64,000 nt of DNA from Acanthosepion esculentum (GCA_964036315.1 OZ038485.1:79255960-79319959); one strand, 5' to 3'; shown: positions 45,248 to 56,423, numbered from the stretch's first letter. The notes: a model not told the origin generated them from the sequence alone. Translations and numbers: made by a program.

Positions 45248-45997
45248 CTGAAAAAAGAACTTTCGTATTAGCCATTGACAATAAACACAAATAAAAGTTT
45301 CATTTTCTGAAACTCTTTCAATCAGTTAATTCAATATCAGTCGTTCAGTTTACCAGAATTATACAATTTCCTTTGTAATCGTTATTAAGTTTTGACGATT
45401 AATTAATTTTAGTTGCTTTCTACGAATTCATAATCCCGATTTCCAGATGGCTTCTTTTTATTTTGCTGTAGATCTAGCACCACGAAAATTTCAAAACATT
45501 ATCTATCACACTTCATTCTCACTAAAGATTTCTCATTATCTTCGACTCCAACTAATACCTTGCATGTTAGTGGAAATGTCCCATCTCTTGGGGCAAAAAA
45601 GAAGAAATACATAGATGCGTTTCTATATTTCTGGCTCTGAGAGCATTTTGGTTGAAAAAATTATATTTCTTGTTAGACTGTTTTAAATGAAGCCACCTTG
45701 TTTTCCCCACTATTTTCAGTCTAATCTGTCTCCAAAATCTCTTCATTCTAATTATTACATCCATATACATGAACTTCTAAAATTTTGACATTGTTATTAT
45801 GCAAATGCGAGCTGTTTAATGCATTCAGTCGAAATTTCACTTAATGTTAGCATAAAGTTTTAGGTAAAAATTCAATGAAATGTAAGAAAAAGAAATTATT
45901 GATTATTATAACTGTCTCTTCTTTCACTCGTTTCAATGTTGGCAGTTCAAATCCACTGATTTCAATAACCATTTCCTGTATGTACTTTACATAATTC

Positions 45998-46000
<3 letters not shown>
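45248..46000 (-). other. Gene B intron 3, nothing recognised
   Basis: AT-rich sequence without recognised repeats up to a pair of TA tracts. Confidence 0.5.

Positions 46001-46051
<51 letters not shown>
46001..46051. repeat. (TA)n microsatellite
   Basis: Pure TA run of about 25 units. Confidence 0.95.
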
Positions 46052-46053
<2 letters not shown>

Positions 46054-46193
46054 CACTGACAATTGCACTAGCATGAAACAGACTGTCGCCTCTAAGTGCT
46101 GACTTCCATGTCCACTTTTATATTTACACACGCTCTATCTCTGATATTGAGCACTTTACCCCATAAATATAGCACACTTTAAGACTATATTTC

Positions 46194-46195
<2 letters not shown>

Positions 46196-46262
<67 letters not shown>
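46196..46262. repeat. (TA)n microsatellite
   Basis: Pure TA run of about 33 units. The sequence from here to 46728 holds nothing recognised. Confidence 0.95.
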
Positions 46263-46264
<2 letters not shown>

Positions 46265-46728
46265 TTTAAAACAACGATCTCTGTACGAACACTGAAGTTA
46301 AGCAAAGTTGTGCATGTTCTGTACTTAAACGTACATATAACCATGGAAAACATATAAATCCACATCTTCTCCCCACCACCAAGCTGTAGGTTAGTTAGGT
46401 AAACTTGTATCACTAAACCATTATTATCTCAAAAATATTATTACAATCTAAGAATACTTTCTGGCTTTAAATAACCCGAAAATGTTGATAATCTCTAGAA
46501 AGTGTATGAATCGATCAATATAGCAATTCTGTATACATCATCAATCCAGTTCACTTGACTAAAACAAAGGCTGAGTAAGAATTAATGCAGTTAACCAATG
46601 GATACTGAATGATGTTCGTTGAAGCTGAAAGTTAACGTATAATCATTCCTTATACAGTGTCATTAATCATGTAATATTTCGCTGACAAGCTACTGAGTTC
46701 ATTGAGAATTTGTTCCAGATTCACTTAC

Positions 46729-46992
46729 CATTCGTTTTCTTCTTTGTATTGCCGGTCTTGAGTGGCCGACATAAGGCTCCATAGACAATAAAGCTTAAAA
46801 ACAATCCGCTTATAAATAAAAAGGTTCCCCTCATACCATAAAAGGAAATACTTTGTTCTAATAGATATCTTAAAACAAATCCACCAATTCCAATTCCACT
46901 ATGTGCGATTCCAACGGCCAAAGCTCGTTTCTTCTTAAAATAACGTCCAACGATGGTATTACCGGAAAAATAGGCGAGTCCAAAGGAACAAC
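46729..46992 (-). CDS. SLC16 gene B coding exon 3 (family signature)
   Basis: 264-bp exon: CTCTTTCAG acceptor, GTAAG donor, phase 1 in and out. It encodes GCSFGLAYFSGNTIVGRYFK, KKRALAVGIAHSGIGIGG and GMRGTFLFISGLFLSFIVYG. The YFKKKRALAxGIAxSGxGIGG block is the SLC16 helix 5 signature. It forms helices 4-6 and the start of the central loop. A truncated Gypsy copy (G4) begins about 30 bp upstream of the acceptor. Confidence 0.92.
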
Positions 46993-47020
46993 CTGAAAGA
47001 GTGAAGAAGAGCAGCACTGT

Positions 47021-47524
47021 GAAAGGAAAATACGTACAAGTTGAAACGTACAAGTTGAAATGCAAAAAAAAAAAAAAAAAAAAAAAATCAGGCTACAGCT
47101 GGATTCTGGCTCAGACTTAACTATTATAAATCTGCAAACATGGAGAAAACTGAACAAACCTGCCATGTTAAAAACGGATAAAATTGCTAGATCAGTTACG
47201 AGGAGAAAGATAAAATTCGAGGGTGTAGTAATTACAAACGTAACATTTAATGGAATGACGAAAAAACTAAAAATGTACGTCTTAAGAAATACTGAAAACC
47301 TCTTCGGAACGGACTGGATGCAAAAATTCGAACTGTGGGATCTACCTATAAGTACGTACTGCCAAAATGTAAAAGGCTTAGCAACCGAGGCAGGCAAATT
47401 AAACGAAAAGCTAAAAATGAGTTTCCCCGAAGTAGGCCTAGGAAGATGTAAGAAAATGGCAACAAATATCGAAGTAAAGGAAAACGTTCAGCCTATTTTC
47501 AAGAAAACCGTTTGCACCAATTGA
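47021..47524 (+). pseudogene. pol: Gypsy G4 protease region, 5'-truncated element
   Basis: G4 starts abruptly at about 47021 with GTGAAAGGAAAATACGTACAAGTTGA (duplicated CGTACAAGTTGAAA), a 24-base A run, then LQLDSGSDLTIINLQTWRKL and the LFGTDWMQKFELWDLP segment. Gag and 5' LTR are absent. Unlike in G1 and G3, the region after GLGRC lacks the TAA (CKKMATNIEVKE continues), with a small deletion replacing FSAGH. Confidence 0.8.
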
Positions 47525-48654
47525 AAAAATTGATCAAGAATTAACCAGACTCGAAAACATTGGCATATTGACAAAAGTAGAATACAGTAAATGGGCCGCT
47601 CCGACGGTCTACGTCAAAAAGAAATCAGGTGAAATTCTAGTGTGCGCTGATATTTCTACAGGTTTGAACGAAGCAATAAAGGACAAGAAGTATTCACTAA
47701 ATTAAATGGCGGAAAATATTTTTCAAAAATTGATTTAAGTGAGGCGTACCTGCAAATTCCAGTCGATGAAGAAAGTTCAAAACTACTATGCATAAACACA
47801 CACAAAGGACTGTACTATATAACAAAGATTACCTTTGGGAATTAAGGTCGCGCCAGCTATATTCCAACAGACAATGGATACGATGCTTGCCGGACTAGAG
47901 TACACAATTGCATACCTGGATGACGTATTGATTAATAGCGAAAGCGTTGAAGAACACAGAGAACATGTACAGGAAATATTTAAAGAAATACAAAGCTATG
48001 GATTCAAAGTAAAAGAGAATAAGTGCGATTTTTTCATGAAGGAAATCAAATACCTTGGCCGTATAATAGGTCAAGAATGTAGACGACCAGACTCTGAAAG
48101 TTCAACAGCAATAAGAAAAATGCCTGTACCTAAAAACATAACAGAACTACAAAGTTTTCGAGGATTAGTAAGTTACTACCAGGAATTCATACCTCACATG
48201 CATAAACTTGGCGCACCACTGAACGAGCTGCTAAAGAAAGAAAAAGTCTGGCAGTGGACAGATCAATACCAAAAAGCATTTAACGAAATAATCAAAATAT
48301 TAACTTCAGATCTATTTTTGGCACACTACGATCCCAAACTAGAAATTATTGTAGCAAGTGACGGTAGCGCCTACGGAGTCGGAGCGTGTATATTACATAA
48401 AATGCCAGATGGGAAAATAAAACCCATCGCACATGCTTCTCGAACCTTATTTACCAGCGGAGAAAAATTACTCACAGATAGAGAAAAAGGCTCTGGAAAT
48501 TATATTCGCGGTCACGAGGTTTCATAGGTACATCTATGGTGGACATTTTACTCTGCAGACGTATCACAAACCGTTACTAACAATTTTTGGTTCGCAAAAA
48601 GGGCTACTGGTTTACAAGCAAATAGGTTACTTAGATGGGGAACAACTCTTCTGA
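47525..48654 (+). pseudogene. pol: Gypsy G4 reverse transcriptase and RNase H
   Basis: Several frames: NIGILTKVEYSKWAAPTVYV, VCADISTGLNEAIKD, a ~20-nt deletion near 47690, motif A FSKIDLSEAYLQIPVDEES (Asp kept), GIKVAPAIFQQTMDTMLAGL, motif C AYLDDVLINSES, KYLGRIIGQECRRPDSES, then RNase H EIIVASDGSAYGVGACILHK and TLQTYHKPLLTIFG. The main uninterrupted part is 47835-48527. Frameshifts at about 47690, 47820 and 48480 inactivate it. Confidence 0.85.
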
Positions 48655-49942
48655 ACTATAATTTCAGATTGGAATATTTTCCAACGAAAAAGCTCGTGTG
48701 TGTGGATGGTCTTTCGTGACTTATACCAAAAAATACAGAGCCATTGGAAGATACGGTAATCGCAGCCTTATGAAACGAAGAAAACATCAGGACAGTACTA
48801 TGTTGTACAGTTAGAAACCTCCCAGTCACATTGCAAGACATAAAAAATGTATTAATGAAACAAAAGCAAAAATAGCAGAAAAAATGAGCAAATTTCGGAC
48901 AGCTTTTCTCTATGCGAGAAGGTGTTACTTGACAACGAAAGGGAGGTAATTCCCAAAACATTACAAGAGCGGATTTTAAAGGATTTCCATAGGGGCCATC
49001 CTGGTAAAAATAGAATGAAGTCGCTAATGCGAAGCTATGTATATTGGAAGAATATGGACCAGAATATTACTCAGATGGTGGAAATGTGCAAGGGTTATAA
49101 TTTAGCACCCAAAGCACCGCCAATCATACATAAGCCATGGCCAGAGACTGATCGTCCGTGATCAAGAATACACGCAGATTATGCAGGGCCAATTGACGGT
49201 TTTTACTATTTAATCATAGTGTATAGCTATAGTAAATGGCCGGAGGTGATTCGTTGAAAAAAATCCTACTTCAGAAACGACCATAAATTGCCTCCACAAA
49301 ATATTCGCTCGGTTTGGTGTAGTAGATTGCCTAGTCACAGATAATAGAACGCAATTCACGTCAGCAGATTTCCAAGAGTTTTGCGAAATTTATCAAATAA
49401 AACATAAAATCCCCGCCTTACCACCCAAGATCAAATGGGCAGGCGGAGAGATTTGTTGATACACCCAAAAGAGCGCTACGAAAAGACTACGATGTGCCTA
49501 CGGAGAAAGCATTACAGCAATTTCTTCAGGTATATCAAATTACGCCAAATAATGCTACACCATCAACACTATCACCAGCAGAAGTGACAAAACAAGTAAC
49601 ACAGTCCTATGCACCAAAAAAAAAATTTCTCCCAGGAGAAAAGTTTTTTAAAGCCTATAAAAACAACACATCTTACTGGAGCAAGGAACAATTGACAAAA
49701 GAATTGACAAGATGGTTTACATAGTTCAGGGACGAAAATTCTCACACAGGAGACACGTAAACCAAATAAGGAAAAGACTGTTACAGGACGCTAACGGTCC
49801 ACCTCAAAAAGAGGTAATGGATGCGATTTTCAATACGTTTGATATAAAAAGACCGCAAACAATGCCAGAACCAAGAAAATCCTCTCGAAAAAGAAAATTT
49901 ACAGAACCTTTGGAAATAGATCCAAAGAAAAAAAGATATTAA
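48655..49942 (+). pseudogene. pol: Gypsy G4 integrase
   Basis: HHCC zinc domain (GHPGKNRMKSLMRSYVYWKN, MVEMCKGYN, where the second Cys of CKGC is Tyr), the core with decayed first Asp region (RIHADYAGPIDGFYY), LVTDNRTQFTSADF (Gly to Arg change next to the second Asp) and a frameshift before the catalytic Glu block. The C-terminal tail is intact from 49712 to the stop (TAA, 49940-49942): QIRKRLLQDANGPPQKEVMD ending RKFTEPLEIDPKKKRY. Confidence 0.8.
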
Positions 49943-49976
49943 AAGCCCCTGCTACGCAAAAGCTTCGGAAGGGGGG

Positions 49977-50558
49977 TGTTAAGGGAACTTACCCCTAATA
50001 GTAATGGGCTATCCTGTACACCATAAATACTGCACCTCAAGAGTAAGCAGTAGTGTGAGTCAGTCCTTTTTGGACGACTCACCTAGTCGGTCGAACTCTC
50101 TGCCTCTGAGGCAGAGGGGAACTCTCTGCCTCTGGGCAGGGAGGAACCCGGACGAGGATCCGCCGAAGGATAGAGCCTCGTTCGGGGAGGTTGACCAACA
50201 CGATCCCGTTTATACTGGTTCTACGGGCAATTTTTGCCCGAGCCTACGGGCTAGAAAAACCCACATTAAACCGGCCTTGTGCCACATTTGACACACGTGG
50301 GCGTGTTGATGAACATCGTGTGAGTCAGTCAGAGACAGAGTCGCGTCAGACGATTACTGTAAGACATTGGAATAGTGATACTTCGAGACAACATAGTTCT
50401 CGCTAACCTAACCTGATTCTTATTACTAACACTTCTACTTCTTTTGTACATATTTCTATTGGTAATATATCTGTGTTATTCCATACCTGTGTTCGAGTTA
50501 TTCTTCATTGGTTCTACCTTAGACCATCACCGTGGTACAAGGAACCTGGACCATAACA
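49977..50558 (+). repeat. 3' LTR of Gypsy G4, 582 bp
   Basis: TGTTAAGGGAACTTACC...GGACCATAACA, preceded by CGGAAGGGGGG (polypurine tract). It is much longer than the solo LTR (326 bp) because of a 265-bp GC-rich block (50066-50330). The 3' end abuts mariner-1 with no spacer. Confidence 0.9.
50066..50330. repeat. GC-rich insert inside the G4 LTR, flanked by a 13-bp direct repeat
   Basis: GTGTGAGTCAGTC occurs at 50053-50065 and 50318-50330. The block between is absent from the G1 LTR and the solo LTR. It contains tandem and palindromic GC-rich words (GAACTCTCTGCCTCTG twice; ACGGGCAATTTTTGCCCGAG). Its origin is not recognised: it could be a small inserted element with a target duplication, or the ancestral LTR middle lost elsewhere by recombination between the two 13-mers. 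Confidence 0.7.
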
Positions 50559-51808
50559 GTAACCAAAAAAGTTCTGTCCCTTTTTAAAGGAAAAAAAGAA
50601 AACGCTTTACAGTATGTGTAACTTATATTTAGTCTTCGAAGTAATCGCCATCGGCATCCATCACCTTCTGCCAACGTGTCTCTAGCTGTTCAATGCCCTT
50701 GCGGTAGAACTCGTTGGGGGTGACACAAAGAAGTCCGTGAGGGCTTTGCGCAAGTCTGCTTCATTGGTGAAGGATTTCCCACGAAGATGATTATCCAGGG
50801 AGTGGAAGAGGTGGTAATCGGATGGCGCAAGGTCAAGGGGATAAGGTGGATGGCACAGAGTCAGCCACCCAAGTTGCTGTATTTTATGCCTGACCACTCG
50901 CGCGACATACGGCCTGGCGTTGTCATGGAGCAAAAACACACCTTTGCGATTCACCAGTGCTGGCTCCTTCTGGCGCAATGCCTGTTGCAAACGTTTCAAT
51001 TGCTGCGAGTATAGGTCTCGAGTGACCGTTGGGCCCGTTGGTAGCAGTTCATAATGAAACACTTGACGACCTGTCCAACAGACACAAAGCATAATCTTGC
51101 GTGGGTGCATAGGCGGTCTTGCGGTGTGAGGGACAGCATACTGAGGAGACAACCAATATGTGAAACGTTTGGGAGTTTCGTACAGAACCCACTCGATTGA
51201 ATGAGGATGCGGTACGGTGGCGAGAAAGCAGCGATACGCAGGCTGCCACTCGTTGTCCCTTGTGGACCCCCAACAGCGTTTGCGGAACCCACTTGCTCAC
51301 TTTGTACGTCTTACCTAGGCGGTTCAGGTGAAGTCTAACTGTTTCATCGGAAACGTTGAACTGTCTTTCAAGTTCACCACACGTTAGACTACTGTCCTCT
51401 TCAATGGCCGCCTTCAGGACTCCGTCATTCAAGACCTGTGGTCGTCCACTGCGAGGCTCATCATGGAGAGACAAATCTCCCGACTTAAATTTTCGAAACC
51501 AACGCCTTGCATTACGTTCATCCACAGCATCTCCAACGCTTGACATATGCGGCGACTTGATGCAGCTGCTGATAAGCCCACTTTGAAGTCGTAAAGCAAA
51601 CAGCCCCGTCTCTAGAAATTTCCATCCTTCTCACAGCTGTCCGGCTTATAACTGATGGCCGGGCACGGTGCGTGTGTTTTTTATAACGTCTGATGTTCCT
51701 ACTTCCGGCTGTCCGAATTTGAAATCAATTGCAACACGCATTTCGTATATATTTCAACTTCATTCAATGACTAATCAAAAAACGGACAGAACTTTTTTGG
51801 TTACCTTG
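50556..51808 (-). mobile_element. mariner-1 (Tc1/mariner, mariner family), ~1.25 kb, inactive
   Basis: The ends are inverted repeats: left GTAACCAAAAAAGTTCTGTCC (50559), right (reverse complement) GGTAACCAAAAAAGTTCTGTCC (51784-51805). TA lies just outside both proposed ends (50554-50555 and 51809-51810). The transposase is on the - strand between them. The left end is directly joined to the G4 LTR terminus, so CATAACA may belong to either element. Confidence 0.85.
50640..51620 (-). pseudogene. mariner-1 transposase, frameshifted
   Basis: HTH part: VDERNARRWFRKFKSGDLSL, HDEPRSGRPQVLNDGVLKAA, ELERQFNVSDETVRLHLNRL. DDE part: VLYETPKRFTYWLSPQYA, HPRKIMLCVCWTGRQVFHYE, VFLLHDNARPYVARV (second catalytic Asp), PPYPLDLAPSDYHLFHSLDN (third Asp). 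The first catalytic Asp (TxDEKW in the family) is lost at a deletion/frameshift near 51190, and another frameshift lies near 51545. The C-terminus runs to about 50640. Confidence 0.85.
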
Positions 51809-51810
51809 TA

Positions 51811-51941
51811 TTTCAAAGCAGAAATAATAAGCAAACATTTTGAATAGAAAATCACAAATTCTATTCGAACTTTGAAATTCTAAATATAAATCCAGTGATG
51901 AAATCTAATTATCTAGAAGTGAATATTAATAAACAGTGACA
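51811..51941 (-). other. Gene B intron 2, nothing recognised
   Basis: Short AT-rich spacer between mariner-1 and the 17-bp tandem repeat. Confidence 0.5.
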
Positions 51942-52050
51942 GAACTAATTTCAACTCGGAACTAATTTCAACTCGGAACTAATTTCAACTCGGAATTAAT
52001 TTCAACTCATAACTAATTTCAAATAGGAACTAATTTCAACTCGATTTAAA
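51942..52050. repeat. 17-bp tandem repeat, about six copies
   Basis: Unit GAACTAATTTCAACTCG, nearly perfect in the first three copies and diverging later (AACTAATTTCAAATAG). A reverse-complement pair of units (CGAGTTGAAAATAGTTGAGTTGAAATTAGTT) lies 150 bp downstream at about 52196-52228. Confidence 0.85.
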
Positions 52051-52409
52051 ATCAAAGTTTGATAACTTTGATTTCCGTGAATTCCTAAACGGAATACAAT
52101 GTGTTGATGTTAATTTTTTTAATTTAACATTTAAAATCCTTAGTAGATAAGATAATTCAGAATTCATCTTTTCTGCAACTTTCATTAATTAGGTCCGAGT
52201 TGAAAATAGTTGAGTTGAAATTAGTTAATTCTGCACCCATTAATAAAATCTTCAAGATTACTGAGGAGGGTTCTGGGTGTTTGAGAAAATTTGATCACAG
52301 TTGATCTACTGGTAATAAATATGAATTACTGCTGAAATTTCAACAATTACAAAATAATAGTGAGACAAGTGGAACCAAAATGAATTTACATAAAATATGT
52401 ATTTCTTAC

Positions 52410-52556
52410 CTGAGATAATTCCATATGGAACGTAAAGTATTTCGATCTTCTTAACAAAAAAACAGGTAAATGTTGAGACAGCAGAAATAAACCCTCCGCA
52501 AATGATAATCTGGCGATGGCTTACATTAAACATCAGAAGAAGCAGGACAATCGGAC
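52410..52556 (-). CDS. SLC16 gene B coding exon 2
   Basis: 147-bp exon: TTTATCAG acceptor, GTAAG donor, phase 1 in and out. It encodes GPIVLLLLMFNVSHRQIIIC, GGFISAVSTFTCFFVKKIEI, LYVPYGIISG: helices 2-3 with the G-P start and the YVPYGIISG loop common in SLC16 proteins. Intron 1 (52557-52645) is only 89 bp, unlike the kilobase introns elsewhere in the gene. Confidence 0.9.
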
Positions 52557-52645
52557 CTGATAAATAACAAATTAAATCAATTCAGCAACAAAAAAAATTG
52601 TATATTTTGAGAGTCATTTGGTGTTCATAAATTTTAGAAACTTAC

Positions 52646-52914
52646 CAACAGACATCATAATTATGTCGAAAATAATTTCGACCATGCTTGTTTTCCAAAT
52701 AGTGTCTTGATATAGGAGAATCAGTCCCCAGTGGAAAATTTCAGTTTCAGAAACTAGAACTCCAGCAATAAAATTAATCATGAATGCGGCAAAGCAAATG
52801 ACCCAACCCCAACCGCCATCAGGAATGTGGATGGTATTTTCCCTATCAGGATCACTTGCTGATCCCGCGTCCTCGGTCGGGCTTTCAGATACATTTGTGA
52901 GTTCTTCTTCCATT
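52646..52914 (-). CDS. SLC16 gene B first coding exon
   Basis: ATG at 52913 follows a TTTTTTCAG acceptor by one base, so an upstream non-coding exon is expected. The 89 codons give an acidic N-terminus (MEEELTNVSESPTEDAGS), then IPDGGWGWVICFAAFMINFI: the DGGWGW motif is the SLC16 helix 1 signature. The exon ends in phase 1 at GTAAG. The helix 1-2 loop (VSETEIFHWGLILLYQDTIW) is divergent from the usual SFGVFF..F motif. With exons 2-7 and 8a the protein is 496 aa. A plasma-membrane H+-coupled carboxylate carrier is the family expectation; the substrate is unknown. Confidence 0.92.
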
Positions 52915-53713
52915 CTGAAAAAATATAAAATTGTTTCATTAACAAAGTTATAAACACGAAATTCAAGATTATGCCTGGTTTAAATATTAAATCCCTATAT
53001 AATTATCGACGTAGTATTTTATAAAATAAATCATAATAATTATACGTTACAAATAAATGGAATTATTTTCTTTTCTAATAAATTATCTAAATTTCGTTTT
53101 CTACGAATTTTCAATTATTTTTACTGTAATAAAAGTCTGTGGATGTGTTCGTGTAATGTAGCAGTAGAAAGGGAATTTACATGGCTTCGATTAGAGACTG
53201 CTACTTGTTTCCCCTACTAGGGTCGGCTGAAATCTATCGAGGCTGAATATCGGGGAAGGATGCTAGAGTTGTGAAAACTTGCATGCATTAATTTCAACTT
53301 TTCGTGAGAGTATTTTGAATATTCTGCACAATGAAATCTTTATTATGAAGACTTCTCACATTGAGGTAAATCAGGCCGTTCCTCTTGAACATTTAGGTAT
53401 TTATCTAAGAGAATTTAGAATATTTAGCCCCCAACCATGTAGACGAAGAACTTACATTAAAACGTTCGAAACACTACAATATGCTACTGATTCGATACTA
53501 AACGTTAAAAGAAACGGTCAAAACATACAAACCAGTAGACATAGAAAAAATTCACTTACAAATAATATGTCGAATAGGTTTTTACCCATCAATCTATCGA
53601 AATAACTGATGATGACCTTAAAAACTACGCACTCAAAACTGACACAGCCAAACACATTTTTACCATGAAGGGCATAATTTGTCAAGATATAAAATAATAA
53701 AATACTTGAAATT

Positions 53714-53715
<2 letters not shown>
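52915..53715 (-). other. Upstream of gene B coding start, promoter/5' UTR expected
   Basis: Non-coding on the - strand. A + strand frame of 108 codons (53279-53605) shows no motif I recognise. No clear TATA box or 5' UTR exon can be pinned down, and the 5' UTR exon may lie farther upstream. Confidence 0.4.

Positions 53716-53807
<92 letters not shown>
53716..53807. repeat. (TA)n microsatellite
   Basis: About 46 TA units, one of the longest in the window. It lies just left of an inverted-repeat element. Confidence 0.95.
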
Positions 53808-53812
<5 letters not shown>

Positions 53813-53865
53813 CAGTGAGATATATATAATCCGGTGTTCTTATTGATATTTTTATTTTTACATTA

Positions 53866-54525
53866 ATATTATAAATTAACTGATTTAAAATATTTTTTCG
53901 CTACACAGTAATAACCATGTTTCAAAAATGGAAAATAATTTTATATACTGTAAGTAATTCTAGTACATTTACTTGTTTTAAAAAAGAAATATTGTCTATT
54001 AAAAATTAAAAGTGAAAATATTTTTAAATTGTAGTCAAATAAAACGTATTCTAACCTAAACATCCAAAAAATCTTTTAGTATACAAATAGAAAAAATGCC
54101 GTAAGCATTTTTTTGCCGTTAACAATAAAATTAAAAAAAACAAAAACAGACGACATGCATTTAACGGATGTCAGAATTTGTTGAAAAATACATCCCTACC
54201 TTACCTAAACATAACCCCTTTTTCGAATGTAACTAATAACTGATAGAACAAAAAGTTAATAAAAATGAACACGCTATCTCCCCTTGAATGAATGATTAGA
54301 TTTCTCTGTATCCTTTGAAACAATGAATTATGAATCTTTTTCTGTGCCTTTAAAACTTAGTCAATTTAAAAAAAATAAGTTACTCCAAAATTCGTTTGAG
54401 GATGAAAAGGAAGTAATGTTTTTAATTTAATTACAAAATTAAATTCGAAGCTTTTAGCTTCCATTTTTGAAACATGGTTATTACTGTGTAGCAAAAAAAA
54501 CATATTTTAAATCAGTTAATTTATA

Positions 54526-54532
<7 letters not shown>
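53866..54532. mobile_element. Non-coding element with ~65-bp terminal inverted repeats
   Basis: Left arm 53869-53932 (TATAAATTAACTGATTTAAAA..GCTACACAGTAATAACCATG..TTTCAAAAATGG) is matched in reverse complement by 54461-54530 (CCATTTTTGAAACATGG..TACTGTGTAGC..TTTTAAATCAGTTAATTTATA). Only a few differences are seen. The 530 bp between hold no coding frame. It looks like a MITE or fold-back element, with (TA)n tracts near both ends. Confidence 0.75.

Positions 54533-54610
<78 letters not shown>
54524..54610. repeat. (TA)n microsatellite
   Basis: About 40 TA units with one TG interruption, starting at the right edge of the inverted-repeat element. Confidence 0.95.
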
Positions 54611-54612
<2 letters not shown>

Positions 54613-56423
54613 AACACACGCATTTCTAATAAATTAAAGGATTAACATTTAACACATTTTTACTGCATAAACCTTATAGCGTATACTTGTATTATAAATA
54701 TTGAAACAGACGATTAATATTTATTTATTAGTAATATGAATAGACATAATAACATATGATATTTAATAAATAAAATGAGACTGTGTGCCTATTTCAAATA
54801 CGAACTGTCCAATATAATAAATAATACATCCCACCTAGTCTGTTGACAAGAATTAATACCAGATGGAAACAAATCGTGTTAAGCGCTCACAAATTTCCTA
54901 GAATCAAGCGTAAGATATTCAATAAAGTACGTGTTATCTGGTGTAATATACTTAAATGTATTCATCATATATTAACTAGAATAATTATTGAATCATCGAA
55001 ATTAAGATTCATTTCGATGAATTAGAAAGAAGGCTTTCATATCACTTTTTTTTGCTGAGAAAATGCTTGGAGAAGATAATGTTAAAATAGAACTGGATAA
55101 AAATTTTAATTCAATATTCAGCTTTCCTTAACGCCCCCAAAATATGAATTATGTTATCACAGTTTTTAGGGGGGGGGGGTCTCTACGAGCTTTTCTATTT
55201 TTATCATGAATTTCTTTCATTTGTTTTTTTTTCTATTTTCCCATGTCTAATTACGATATTTACCGTTTATTTTAACATATTTCCTATGTGCAGATTTCAT
55301 TTATTTGTTCACCGATATATTTTGAAATTTTATTAAATTTTAAAATCTTTCCAATTGATCACAACATTTGCGAATAGCAGGATTGGCATGGTAACAATTT
55401 TCTCTCGCTTTTCCAGTTGTCCGTCTGAAAATAGGCGAAAAACCTCAACGATAAAATAAAATATTTCCGCATCCAACTGTTTTACACGCATTTCTTTTTC
55501 GATATTTTTCATGTTAAATATTGAACGGAACGGAAAGATTCTAAAAAATAAATAACATTTAATTGAAAAGTAATGAATAAGCAAAAAATAAAATGAACAA
55601 CGTAATATTTCACTTACAATACAGACGAAGTTACTTAAAGATCCAATGAAAAGTTGCCTGAAAAAAAAAACAGCTACTTAAAAATCCGAAAAATAGTCGT
55701 TCTTATTTGTTGTCAAAGAATCTGCAGATAAACATTATCCGAGTATTAATCGCTTGAGTCCTGGTATGTTTCACAATCCGAAAGGGCGTTGGCTTTGATC
55801 ATTGCTAAAATAAAATAGAACACTTTGCCGTCAATATTCATTCATTTGCCTTACTTTCGATTGGATGAGGTCAAATGTAAATATCACTTGCTAAGTGAAG
55901 TAATTACGTAAATACATAAAGACATAATTCACGTATTAACATATATTTTCAATGTTTGGAGTATACCCCTCCAAGTCAGCACAAGGTCTGGCTGATCAAA
56001 TTACAAAAGTGGATACTCAACTTCACGAGTGATGAATTATTCTCTACCTTACAACCCTTATCACACTCATGGAACGTTGCTAGACTCTTCTTGACAACTC
56101 TTTTGATGTGATTATGTTAAATATTTAAACGTGTTCCATCTTTTAGGCTCGCAAGCTCGGATCTTCACAGCTTATACCTTCTGTACCATTACCACGATGA
56201 CTAATCACGATCATTACGTTTGTGTTCATTTGGTAAGAAGTATCACACAGCTTCTTTTGCAGAACAGTTACTTCGTTGAACATATGCCTTGGACGATGCT
56301 TCACAGACTACTACAATATAAACCCTTTCTAGTCCTTAGATTTTTATTCCATATATCCTTATAATATGCGCTTATTATCATCTCCTTCCCATTCACAACA
56401 ATCTTGACGTTGTAATGGTTAAA

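Noticed and set aside
46870..47397. 175-codon - strand frame overlapping SLC16 exon 3 and Gypsy G4
   Set aside because: It mixes the wrong frame of exon 3 with antisense Gypsy protease; neither part is meaningful. A similar shadow lies at 2995-3411.
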